From the NCBI GenBank assembly GCA_025716855.1, contig JAIXMQ010000001.1:372001-436000 (forward strand): a DNA stretch of 64,000 bases, given 5' to 3'. Below are positions 46,672 to 59,370 of the stretch, in pieces. Each line of letters begins with the position of its first letter. The stretch's first letter is position 1. A program made the position numbers and the translations under genes. This stretch comes from Pilaira anomala. Lineage: Eukaryota; Mucoromycota; Mucoromycetes; Mucorales; Mucoraceae. The notes below the pieces were generated by a model that saw only the letters and a list, made by a program, of their open reading frames with translations, ran no database searches and was not told the DNA's origin.

Positions 46672-49320
46672 ATGCCTTCACTTCAACTATTTCAAGAAAA
46701 AGACATGTTATTACCTGTATCATTTGCACTCAAGTCCATGAACGAATTACGCGACTGGGTACCTGATAAACATGATCAATTCAACCGACCGAACGTAATG
46801 CTTCAACCCAGAGTAAAAAAAGTACCTGCGAAACCTCGTTTAATACTCACGCATGATATGGCAGGAGGGTATAAAGAAGACAAGTCTATTCAAGGCAATG
46901 ATTATTCAGATATTTATTCTTTACGTTATTGGCACTTGACAGATATGTTTATCTAGTAAGTTTCACCTTACTCTGTAACCCCCTCCCCCCCTTTTTTTTT
47001 GATAAATAACTCTGAAAAAGCTTTTCGCACGAACGTGTTTCTATTCCTCCTGTCAATTGGGTCAATGTGTGCCATCGCAATGGTGTGAAATGTTTAGGTA
47101 CGTTTCTTGTAGAAGGAGACGATCAAATGCATCAGATGGAAGCTTTGTTACATGGTCCACCTTTAGATAAAAGTGGAAAAAGTGATGATCCAATGAGACT
47201 CTGGAGTCCATTTTATGCAGATAAACTAGGTAAAAATTGTCCCACCATAAAAAATAAGAAATCATTCGGCTCATTTTTTTTTTTTTATTAGTGGAAATTA
47301 CAAAATATTTTGGATTTGATGGTTGGTTATTTAATATTGAATGTGAATTCTTTCCATTTCCAACAAGTCCTAAATTCAAAGCAGAAGAATTAGCAAAGTA
47401 AACTGATTTTGGTCATCAATATAGTTACAGTGTATGTGTATAACAATTTCTATAATAGGTTCCTACATTATTTTAGGGAAAGGTTACATGACGAAATTCC
47501 TGGATCTCAAGTGATTTGGTATGATAGTATGACAAATGATGGAGATATCGATTGGCAAAATAACCTTACTACAAAAAACCAATTGTTCTTCAAAAATTCT
47601 GACGGCATATTTCTTAATTATTGGTGGAAGAAAGAGTATCCCGCTTTGTCAAGAGTGAAAGCTGAACAGTTAGAAAGGTCAGGCTTAGATGTTTATTTTG
47701 GTACAGATGTTTGGGGAAGACATACCTACGGTGGTGGAGGGTTTCATTCTTACAAAGTAAAAGATAAAAAAAAAAGTATTCTGAGCTCTTGTACTAATTT
47801 TATTGATAAATTATACATAACTAGGGTGTAAAAGAAGCAAGTTTGGCGCAAACTTCATCTGCTTTGTTTGGTATGGCTTGGACTTATGAACATTTTGGAA
47901 AAGCTGATTTTGAAAAAATGGATCGATTGTTTTGGTATGGTGGTGATTACTCAGATTATCCACCTCCATCTCCTAAAAATCTAGGCGATGATAATGGTAC
48001 TGAAAGTGATGATAGGTAAGAAATATATTATCTATTATTTGAATAAAGCATCATAAAAATGAAGCTTAACATATATACACATGCAGTGAGGATGAGCTAA
48101 TGTATGGTCATAAAAAAGGAATTGCTGATGTGGTGGTTGCGCATACAGTGCCTGGTGTAAATTGGTTTGCTACTTCATTTGATAGAGGTTTTGGTCAACA
48201 GTTTTACTACAAGGGAAAGGTATAAATATTGAAATGCCAAATAATTATTATCAGTAACTATAGTTTAATAATGCATTATGTATTACAGAAATTAATGTCA
48301 CAACCCTGGTCTCATCTCTCACATCAAGCTGTTCTTCCCAACGTAAATTACCATGATCTTAAAGTTTATCCTGTAGATGAAAACATCAAAATCACTAGTT
48401 CTCTTGAATCAGAACATGGTGCCTTTACAGGCGGCACCTCACTTGTCATTCAAGGACGTCGTCTTAGTCACCGAGAATCCAGAGATACAGAATCTGAGGC
48501 TACTGTACCCCTTTTCAAACTCTGGTTAGATGCCAGTAAAGGATGCAAGATACGCTATCGATACCGCGCCTTATCCAAAGACGATGTCAAGCTGACCATG
48601 TCCTGTCAATTCTTATTAAAGACAACAGGTAAAGGTGCAGCAGAACAATTCTTTTATCTTTGGAAACCTGAGAAGTCTTTGGATAGAGATGATGGAATTC
48701 GAGCCACGATCTCAACAGAAAATGAACATGATAGTCGTTGCTTCTTATTACCTGTCACTGAAGAAACAACAGGAGAAAATGATTGGGTTACAAAGACAAT
48801 TGAAGTACCTGCAGTACCTTCAGGGAGCACACTCTATGTGACCTGGGTGGAGTTGAACTTGGACATTAATACAGCGGGTTTAGCAGGTTTGACACCTCAG
48901 GTGATTGCCTCTCTTGGTTACTTTAGTATTATACCTACCATGCCAGCGATTCATCAGATGCATTATTGTGCTTTAAATAATACGGTTCTTACAAATTTAA
49001 AATGGTCAGAACAGAAAGTAATGATGAATCAAGAAGACAATTTGAGTAAGATTGGACAAGAAGAGTATATCACGTATTATGGTACTTTGCATTGGACAGA
49101 TTTAGCTCAAGTGATGCATGATTGGAAAGAAACCGAATTTTACAAAATATCTTATAGATATGGAAATACAGAGACATTTTTAGGTACTTCATTTTGTTCT
49201 CATTACCGTCTTTCTGGATTGACTTGGGTCCAGTCCAACAGAGTGCCTGAAATCTTGGTAGAAGCTGTCAATAGAGAAGGTGATATTTCTTCAACTGCAA
49301 CGATTGATATATTATTTTAG
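46672..49320 (+). CDS. Endo-beta-N-acetylglucosaminidase, GH85 (Endo-M-like)
   Basis: Seven exons: 46672-46955, 47021-47229, 47292-47397, 47459-47756, 47825-48015, 48087-48219 and 48289-49320, giving 750 aa. The catalytic motif FDGWLFNIECEF holds Asn179 and Glu181, and VIWYDSM holds Tyr221. Recalled Endo-M counterparts are N175, E177 and Y217, a constant +4 offset. Further marks are TDVWGRHTYGGGG and the C-terminal beta-rich modules. The enzyme cleaves the chitobiose core of N-glycans and in Endo-M also transglycosylates. No signal peptide is evident at MPSLQLFQEKDMLL, so it is probably cytosolic, as for other ENGases involved in free-glycan turnover. Nothing is broken. Confidence 0.95.
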
Positions 49321-49364
49321 TTTTTACAACGATTAATATATTATTTTATTAAAAAACATTTTTT

Positions 49365-50683
49365 TTATTCGGTTGAATCAAGTTTATCTTCTTCAAGAAT
49401 AAAGCTAGTCCTTGCAAATTGATATATCTTTTTATCCCTAATTCTTCCAGGTCTAAAAGCGAATTCCATATATATAACATCTTTCGTGGCTAAAACCATA
49501 ATCTTTTCCAACTTTGAACACACTAACCAAGTGATGTAAAGAGTAAGCATTTATACATGTATATGTTTAGGTATACTTTTGTACCTCACTTTCAATGACA
49601 TATATTTTCTCTTCTTTTCTTTTGTGACAATATATTTAGTTTTTCTTTGGATCAATGTGATCAATCGAGAATTATTCTCTTCAATCTTTTCGATAATAAT
49701 CTTGCTTTTATCTTCTTCTTTATTTCGAATTGAGAATTCTAATGGATGACTGTCCTTTTTAACACAATTTTTTAAATAAACGTAATCATCCGGTGCTAAA
49801 TCTGCACATTGATCTACCAAACTATCCCATACAGTACACATAATCATATAATCCTTTCGCACAATCGATTCATCCACCGTATGCATGATAGGTTTTGGGT
49901 TTAAGGTATAATCTGTCAAAGTGATTGTGTCACGTTCATTTTCAAAGGTGAGATCAATGACTTGACCTACATAATCAAAGAATTTGGATTTAGCATCTTC
50001 AATTTGAGCTGTTTCGAGGATTGATCTTGGGGTTGATACAGCCATTTTATGTCTCCCCGTTTGCTTCTGTTCTATATCAAACTCATCTAATGCTTTCAGA
50101 ATCTTCTTATCGAAAGGTCCAGCATCATATGATTTATTAAATGTACAAGTTAATGAGTTCGATTTATATATGGCAAAGCAAGAGAATCGGTTGATAATAA
50201 ATTGAGGTTGATCATTGAACGTTTTCAAGTGAAAGTTTTCGATGGCTATGATATCCGCATTTTTTATTAGCTCAAGTGGTTCATGCTCGTTTAAAAATAT
50301 GCAAGTGTTGACGGATCCGGGATAAATTGATGGATCTGATAGATAGAATGATAGCATGTAATCTATCACTCAAGTGTTAATCATAGATTCTTTTTCTTTT
50401 TCTTTTTCTTTTCTTTTCTTTTCTTTTTACTTTATTTTTATTTTGTTTTTATTTTTTATTTTTTATTTTTTATTTTTAACCACTTCTTCCTCCTGAAGGT
50501 CCCTTTATATCTTTCGTAGATATGATGGAGGCAAACATCAAGCTGTCTTTAGAATGTCGACTGTTCAAGTATCTAACGTCGTGGACGCCTGCTTCCTATT
50601 AAATGATTTTTTTTTATAGTAAATTATAAACATTTTTTTTTTCTGTTTACCTTTAAAGTCTTCAAGTAATGTTCGGAAGCCAT
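49365..50683 (-). CDS. POT1: Pot1-like telomere single-strand-binding protein (short form)
   Basis: Four exons, 50651-50683, 50481-50595, 49577-50362 and 49365-49522, give 363 aa. It begins MASEHYLKTLKEAGVHDV. The N-terminal OB-fold pattern fits Telo_bind: SLMFASIISTKDIKGPSGGR, SDYMLSFYLSDPSIYPG, LIKNADIIAIENFHLKTFND, QFIINRFSCFAIYKS. The C-terminal part (CSKLEKIMVLATKDVIYMEF) suggests a second OB-like region. It is much shorter than fission yeast Pot1. Splice sites: the last intron is taken as 49523-49576 because that choice restores frame. Intron 50363-50480 is 118 nt of TTTTC and TTTTTA repeats. Pot1 caps the telomeric 3' overhang; that role here is inferred from the fold signature. Confidence 0.7.
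50363..50480. repeat. Low-complexity TTTTC/TTTTTA repeats filling a Pot1 intron
   Basis: Tandem TTTTCT units followed by TTTTTA units occupy nearly the whole intron (about 50390-50478). Confidence 0.85.
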
Positions 50684-50844
50684 ATCGTTATTAAAAAAGA
50701 AAATAAAAATCCCTCATTTTTTTTCTAACAAGTCACTGTTTATTTAATAATTCACTATTTTTTTTTTTTTCTTTCTTTAAAAAGCGCGAGAAACATTATT
50801 ATTCAAACGTCTTACTTACTTTATTCAATTTAAATTATAAAAAG

Positions 50845-53237
50845 ATGTCACAATTTTTAAAGTTTCGCGAAGAGATGGAAGTAGCCATCAAAAAGTGTCT
50901 TACGTCTACTACTGAATATCGTCAACAGCATCAAGCTACAGAAGCACCTTCTACATTGATTGAATCGTTAGCAGTACAAAATATTGCACCCTTAGCAGGA
51001 AAAGCCAATGTATTGAACGTCACGATTCCTGAAGGTAAACCTGATTGGCGAAAGTCTGCAACAGAAGCTGTATTTCGTAAAATATTTCTTGATATTGGTG
51101 TAAGTTTTGAGTTTTTTTTTGTTGTAGATTAACTAATTTGTTGATTATAAATATTTTTTTTTTTTGTAGAATGGTACTGATAGGGACCAAGTATATAAGC
51201 AAACTGAAGATTGTCTCGATATCGTCTTATATTGTTCAGCTATGGGTAAATTGTTCGACGCTGTCCCTTTTTTTTTTTATAGTTCATGTACTTAATTTGA
51301 TATTTTGTGTTCGCATCAATAGACGTCGATTTGTTGGATAACGTTACTCACTTGAGTTTTGTTGAAGAGCTCCTAGATTCCAATACAACCTTTTCGTGCA
51401 AGAAAATATTTGATTATGTTGTAAAGCGTAAAACCGAAATCACAGTGGTATGTTGTTTTATTTATTTTTTACTATATATGCAATATCATTAATTCTTTTT
51501 TTTATATAAAGAACTTGGTGCCTGGTAGGGGAAAAGGATTAGTACTTTTAAGAATGTGTAATATCTTGTTACGTAGATTATCGAAAGAAACCGATACTGA
51601 ATTCTGTGGACGTATTTTAATGTTTCTTGCCAACATATTCCCACTTTGTGAAAGATCCGGTGTGAATTTGAGAGGTGATTTCAATAATGATATGATTGGA
51701 TTTGATTCAGACGCAGAAGTAGATGCAGATCCTACATTAACAGGTAAAAGAAAAAATATATGTATATATGGAATGATGTGGGGGGTTTTTTTTTTATTAA
51801 TACTTTATTGTTTATTTAGAGGAAGAAAAGAAATTCTATAAAACATTTTGGTCTACTCGTATTTACTTTTCTAATCCACCTTCTATATTTGATGGAGATA
51901 ATTTTAAGAAATTACAAGAAGGTACAAATTTTATCACACAAAAATTCCAATCGATTGCAGAAAAGGAAGCAGAGGTATTAGGTGCACGTAAAAGTGCAGT
52001 TGGAATGAAACGCGTTCGTAGTGAATCTTCAATGCAGTTAGATGAACAAGATTCAATTCCTGCCGAAGAATTATTAAAAGAAATCAATCGAGATTTTCAA
52101 TTTCCTCGTTTATTGAGTAGTCGTAAATTATTGGATTTAGAGGCAAGTTTTGTTTTATATATATATATATATATATATGTATTTTATATTAACATGTCTA
52201 TATACAATAGATGGAAGATCGTAGATTTAGAAGAAGTGTGATTGTACAATATTTGATTATTTTTCAATATTTAAATGGATTCTCACAAAAAGAAAAGGAT
52301 AGAACAGCAGCTTTATTAAGTGCACGGGGTACAACAAAACAATCCTTGATTCAACCTAATTATATTTTAAAAGAGGAACAGGTCAAATGGATTGAGGATA
52401 CAAAAGATGCTTTATTGAAATTACTTCGGGCCATCAAACCTCATGGAAATCTATACACTGAAATCGTTATAACTATTCTAGCTAACGAAAAACATTGGGT
52501 AAAAATAGATATATACACAGCAACAGCAAAAAAAAAAGTATTTAAACTTATAATTTGACTTTAATAGATTATTTGGAAAGCATCTGGATGTCCTACCTTT
52601 GAAAAACCACCAATTAATATGAAAGATTTGGAAAAGTTGTGGAATACAAAGAAACCCAGAATATCAGCACCGCCCAATAAGTATAGATATTCTCATGGTA
52701 ACTTTGAGGTTTCGAGATTATTCAGTAAACATTCACAACCTTTATCTGAATTTATGTTGTAAGTCATCATGATATAAAGGTTTTTTTACTTTATTAACTA
52801 AATATATAATTAGAAATCGACCAAAAATTCCTTCACCAGTTGAAATTATTTCTAAAGCAACGCAAGAATTAGATGATTCACTTGATCCTTCAAAGGAAAG
52901 ATTTGATTATGCTAACGGAGCCTTATTACAAACTTCCAGACTCATGTATCGAGACCACGCTTCTTTAATATATAAAGTTTATTCTGCTAAAAAAGAAGTT
53001 TATAAAGATATGCGTGCTCGATTAAATGAACCCTCCTCTCCCATGTCTGTGGATGAACCTGCTAAACCTAGTTCGGAACAAGTATTGGAGTTCACGGTGG
53101 GTGATACAATGACAGAGGATCATGTACAAGCTGAAATCCAAGTATTAGCAAGAGCTAAAAACATCATTGTGGATGCTACCACGATCAAGGTTGATGATGA
53201 AAATAATACCACGGCTACTACTGCTCCATCCACATAA
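50845..53237 (+). CDS. THOC1: THO complex subunit 1 (THOC1/Hpr1 family)
   Basis: Eight exons: 50845-51099, 51170-51245, 51323-51447, 51512-51743, 51820-52142, 52211-52498, 52568-52758 and 52814-53237, giving 637 aa. Typical stretches are [74 protein letters not shown], and [18 protein letters not shown]. All are characteristic of the efThoc1 domain. The protein is a core of the nuclear THO/TREX complex that couples transcription to mRNA export and limits R-loops. The intron at 52143-52210 has a GC donor (GAG/GCAAGT) and an AG acceptor. It is divergent from Pot1 with only 161 bp between starts. Confidence 0.95.
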
Positions 53238-53512
53238 AAAGGTACTAATGGTACTATGTATAAATCTTTAATACAATAACAATAATAATAAAAAAAAAAT
53301 ACTGTAAATTTAATATAATAATTTTTTAAACAGTGAGAATGATAAGGGGGTTATATTGCTTGTGCTTCTATATAATAATATATAGGGGCAGCAAATGTAT
53401 ATAAAATATATATTTATACATAAAAAAAAAAAAAAAAAAAAAAAACTGTCATATAAAAGGTGATAATTTATTTATTTTTATCATTTTTTTTTATTATTAT
53501 TATTATAGCAAG

Positions 53513-54247
53513 ATGAAAGTTCTCTTTTTAATACCTATTTTATTAGCAATGACAATCTTGGCAGCACCAACCAATAAAAAAGAAATGGTGATTTTAAATG
53601 AATGTGGAAAGACGCTTCAAGTTGGATATCAAACCAACGATGACCCAAGAGGACTTACATTTGAATTAAGTGATAATGCAACGTACGTATTACCTGTCAG
53701 TATGGATTGGGCAGGTAGAGTTTGGGCAAGAGAATCATGTGAGGTATTAGCTTGTGATATTGCTAGTGCAGATAATCCTGCTTCATTAGCTGAATTCAAA
53801 TTAGCCAATGATCCGGATCAAATTGATTATTATGATGTTTCGTTTGTAGATGGTTATAATTTACCAGTTCGAATTGAACCTATTATGACACAACAACAAC
53901 AAGATGATCCAAATAATTTGGGATCAAAGCATTGTAGAATATCTGAATGTACTAGTTTACCTGTATGTGCTAAAGATTTACAAGAAGTGGATAGTCTTGG
54001 TAATTTTGTTGCTTGTAATAGTGCTTGTTCAAGGTATGGTGATGATAAATACTGTTGTACTGGTGAATTTAACTCGGCCGAGACATGTACTTCAAACAAC
54101 TATGCTCAGACAATTAAGGATATTTGCCCTGATTCTTACAGTTATGCATTTGATGATGCTACCAGTGTTTATGGATGTTTATCAAACGCATATAAAATCG
54201 TATTCTGTCCCTCCTCATCATTATTGGAAAAAACAACTCCCGCATAA
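53513..54247 (+). CDS. Secreted thaumatin-like protein
   Basis: Single exon, 244 aa. Signal peptide MKVLFLIPILLAMTILAA. Then VILNECGKTLQVGYQTND, MDWAGRVWARESC, CDIASADNPASLAEFKL, DYYDVSFVDGYNLPVRIEP and ACSRYGDDKYCCTGEF, the usual thaumatin order with about 16 Cys, ending near IVFCPSS. The REDDD-type cleft residues are partly recognisable (Arg in GRVWARE, Asp in YDVSFVDG). Thaumatin-like proteins are secreted and several bind or cleave beta-glucan, so a cell-wall role is plausible. No introns, unlike most neighbours. TATA-like sequences precede it but the promoter is homopolymer-rich. Confidence 0.92.
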   Translation: MKVLFLIPILLAMTILAAPTNKKEMVILNECGKTLQVGYQTNDDPRGLTFELSDNATYVLPVSMDWAGRVWARESCEVLACDIASADNPASLAEFKLANDPDQIDYYDVSFVDGYNLPVRIEPIMTQQQQDDPNNLGSKHCRISECTSLPVCAKDLQEVDSLGNFVACNSACSRYGDDKYCCTGEFNSAETCTSNNYAQTIKDICPDSYSYAFDDATSVYGCLSNAYKIVFCPSSSLLEKTTPA

Positions 54248-54356
54248 TTTCATTCTCCTTTTTTTTTTTATAGTCTATTTTTCTGTGACTCATTTTTTTT
54301 TTTTTAAATTTAACCGTGACCTTTTAAAAATAAAAAATTTTCACCTCCCAAAAAAC

Positions 54357-54365
54357 TATAAAAGG
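54357..54365 (+). promoter_or_regulatory. TATA box of the U5 snRNA gene
   Basis: TATAAAAGG about 40 bp upstream of the inferred U5 5' end, a usual spacing for a Pol II promoter. Confidence 0.6.
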
Positions 54366-54400
54366 GCTCGAAAAACTTGGACAAAATTGTTTTTTTTCCT

Positions 54401-54530
54401 CGTACTTCTTTCTCGTTTTCATATCGGATAAATCTTTCGCCTTTTACTAAAGATTTCCGTGGATGCGGGAAACAAAGGAAGATTACCCAAATTTTTTGTT
54501 ACCCTTTAAACACTTCTTTTGAAGTGTTTT
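54401..54530 (+). ncRNA. U5: U5 spliceosomal snRNA
   Basis: The invariant loop I GCCTTTTAC (54439-54447) is closed by the stem AAATCTTT (54430-54437) / AAAGATTT (54449-54456), followed by CCGTGGA, exactly the universal U5 core. A longer lower stem can form from CTTCTTT (about 54405) and AAAGGAAG (about 54475). The Sm-protein site AATTTTTTG is at 54490-54498. A terminal hairpin AAACACTTC-TTTT-GAAGTGTTT (54508-54529) closes the RNA, followed by a T run. A TATA box is upstream. U5 aligns exons in both splicing steps, fitting this intron-rich genome. The 5' end is approximate (54401-54403). Confidence 0.94.
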
Positions 54531-54699
54531 TTTTTTAAAAAATGAAAATGAAAATCAAACAATATTTATTTATTTACTTTTTTTTTTCTTTAAAAAAAAA
54601 TATTTAATTTAATCATTACCCAAATCGGTGTGGTGCATGTAGTGTGGGTAAACGAGAATTAAATTACGTTTTTTCAATTAAATATTATCAGTCCTTATA

Positions 54700-56660
54700 T
54701 TCAGTAGATGATATATTAAAAGATGATATATGTAGAGGCTCTATTAACTAATGTCCCATCAAACGCTGTATTTAGTCCATCCCAACAAGAGATGTTAGAT
54801 GCAGATCCTACAGAAAGTGAGATTATGAGTGTTGTGGACGATACACCCAATGGTAAAAGTCCCGGTCTGGACGGCATCCCTTTTGAAGTATATCATTATA
54901 TTTTATTCTGCACTGCACGTACTTTATTTTCTAGGGTATTGAAGGATGCTTTTACTATCGGATCTTATCCTACCTTATTGGAAACTAACCCGAATGGTAC
55001 TGTTATTTAAAAAAAAAAAGGGGGGATCCCACTTTACTCAGTCATTGGCGGTCTCTTTCACTTATTAACACGGATGCCAAAATCTTCACTAAGCTTCTCG
55101 CTAATCGATTCAATCGCGTTTTATCGTCCTTAATAAATCCGTATCAAACTGGTTTTATACGCAATCGGCTGATTTCTGATAACGGCTGGGGCAATGTGAC
55201 CTTGATGGCTAACCATAGAAAAGCAAGTTATCCTAGCTCTGAAGCGGTGGCAGTATTATTAGACCAAGAGAAGGCATATGATCGTGTTCACCCTAGATAC
55301 TTAGAAGTTTCAAAAAAAAAGAGTGCCTGAATGATATTAATAATTGTATTTGAAAAACCAAAGTGTTTAAATACTCTTGCTATCTACATCTCAATCAACG
55401 GATTTTTAAGTGCACTGATTCTTCAAAATAGTAGAGGCTTACGTCAGGGTGATTCACTCTCGCCTTTGCTAATATAATCTTGCCTTTGAGACTTTACTGC
55501 GTACCACCCTAGCTGATACTACTAACCTACCCGGGTGTGTCACTTCTCCCAGTATTAGTACTGCTACCTGCTTTGAAAATCAGCTCTACTTGGTCTGGTC
55601 TCTGGCTATCTGATTCTCCTTTAAGATGTGCGCTATCCTCTTCAGGACCGACTGGGTGATGGCCCCCACAGTAGTATTACTAGTAACGCTAGTAAAATAG
55701 CTACATGATATTTAGTCTCTTTGATGTTATGGATTGGTTATTTCACGGCCAACCAGCTTCACAATTGTTTATCTTTTGAAGTAACCTAAACCAGGTTTAC
55801 CTGCACGTATATACCGTCATAGCTTCAATCTCCTCCTGATAGTGGTCTATCTTGGTCTTCGTCACTAAAACGGTTCATGCCCTGGAATGTCTCAGCCTAC
55901 CTCGTGCCTCCGACTTCCAATTTCCCTAATACTAGTAGGCCAGCTTTTGCAGCTACAGGATCTGAATGGGTGCGTAGCTGTGACCATTGGGTGCTTCGTG
56001 TTAATTCCTTCAAAATGCTCCCCCACATTCGTCGTATTTGTAATGGTTTAGTTATTTCGGTTATATGTACAGCTCCAACATCGTAAAAAGAAACTGGGTT
56101 ACTTGAAGGTCACCAGGTCTGGTAAAATCCCTGTCCCGTACGCTATCCGTAATAATTATCTTTCTCCTCCTCCTGACCTCTGGAAATTCTGTTGGTCTCT
56201 CTCTCTCTCTTTCTCTCTCTCTGCCTCACAATGTGGTCACCATTTGGCATAGCTTACTTCAAAATAAAATTGGCTGTCAAGCAACTTTGTTCCGGTGGAA
56301 TTCTCAATTATGGTCTTCTTCACTGTGTTAAATATGCAAGTCTGAGTCCGAGACCATACAACACTTCTTTGTCTCGTGCTTTCACAAGTGGTCCTTTTGG
56401 GAATCTCAACTGTGGCCACCTTACAACTAACTGCTAAGTTCCCAAACTCCAGAGTCAGTTTGGCTTTCCAATTATACATTACACGATGAGTCTGGTGAGT
56501 TAATCGATGAGGCTGCTATCCTCCTTTCTCTAGGAACCATATTAGAAATCGTCTGGCGCCACCACTGGATGTGCATCTTTGACAACACGTCTTGGTCCAA
56601 CAGTCTAGTTGAATCTTCATATAATTATTTCTCTTTCTCACTATCTCACTACGGCTGCTA
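54700..56660 (+). mobile_element. LINE (non-LTR retrotransposon) reverse-transcriptase relic, fragment 2
   Basis: ORF2-like remains in several frames. NGKSPGLDGIPFEVY at about 54848 is RT motif 1. SLINTDAKIFTKLLANRFNR follows at about 55060, then QTGFIRNRLISDNGW and LLDQEKAYDRVHPRYLE at about 55257 (palm). GLRQGDSLSPLL is at about 55437. The C-terminal part recurs at 56180-56420 (IWHSLLQNKIGCQAT; HFFVSCFHKW). Multiple stops and frameshifts make it inactive. No endonuclease domain is visible at the 5' end. It begins about 170-190 bp after the U5 gene and ends about 90 bp before the kinase stop. Confidence 0.85.
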
Positions 56661-56752
56661 AATCTTATGAACTTATAGACATTAGGTAATAACTTCCTTT
56701 TTAACTCATTATTTTAATTAAAGCATGTGAATTAATAATAAAAAAAAATCAA

Positions 56753-58346
<1,594 letters not shown>

Positions 58347-58637
58347 GTTTTTTTTATTAGGAAAAAGAAGGAATAAAAGAAGTATATAGGATCTAAACTT
58401 TTTAATTTTTTTATTTATTTATTTTGGAACGGCGCTTTTTGGCTTACCATTATAAATGAACACTGGGAACAATGCAAGGCCATCGTTATTAAAACGTGTG
58501 TGTTTGTGCGTCTGTGTGTGTGTGCAACAAAAAATCTTGGCAGTTTTTACACTCTTTGACTGCTATTTTTTTTTATATTTTTTTTTTTTATATTATTTTT
58601 TATCTTTTTTTTTTTTTTTATAACACAACAAACCAAA

Positions 58638-59209
58638 ATGCTCATTAAGAATGTACGATCTGCCTTGATTTCTAACTATGAAGTATTAAAGCTTTTAGAA
58701 GAAAGTCAAGAAGCACAAAAACAAGTACAAGCAGTAGATCCTTCAGTAGAATACCCAGAACATTTAAGAACAGTTCAATTTGAAGTAAGGGAGTCCTCCT
58801 TTATATAAAATTAAAAAACTAAAACTTTATATTAGTTGACAGAATACTTAAAGGGAACACCATGCAGTACACAAACGCCTGAACAAATAGCAAATTTTTT
58901 ACAAGCATTATCAAAATATGAACTTACAAAAGCCGAAAAACTTCAAATTTTAAACTGGAGACCAAGAAGTACTGTCGAAATTTATTTGGTAAATTTTATG
59001 ATTTCGTGATTTTTTTTTTTTATTATTATTATCAACTAAGGAAGCTATAGATTATTGAAGAGTGCGAAGAACGTTTTTCAGAAGAAGATTTAGAAGAAAT
59101 GTTGGATAGTATTATTAGTACTTTACCAAGAGATGATGACGAGGAAGAAGAAGAAGAAGAAGAGGGTGTAGAAGTAGAGGACGAGGAAATGATGGAAGCG
59201 GACGAATAG
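58638..59209 (+). CDS. RPC17: RNA polymerase III subunit RPC9 (C17/CRCP)
   Basis: Exons 58638-58784, 58836-58988 and 59051-59209 give 152 aa. The protein begins MLIKNVRSALISNYEVLKLL. YLKGTPCSTQTPEQIANFLQ, YELTKAEKLQILNWRPRSTV and EIYLIIEECEERFSEEDLEE match the Rpb4/RPC9 fold of Pol III subunit C17, which with C25 forms the stalk needed for initiation. A Glu/Asp-rich C-terminus follows, as in other fungal homologues. Start-to-start distance to the kinase gene is 291 bp, so they probably share a promoter region. Confidence 0.92.
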
Positions 59210-59370
59210 AGTTTCATATCATCTTAGAGAAAAGTGTACGACGTGACACATTACATCTTTTGTAAAAATAAAAACAAGCCTTATTTCTTTTTTTTTTTTT
59301 TTTTTACTATTTTACTTTTTATCTCCTTTTTTCCCTTTTTTGTTATTTAAAAAAAATATTCTATAAAGTT

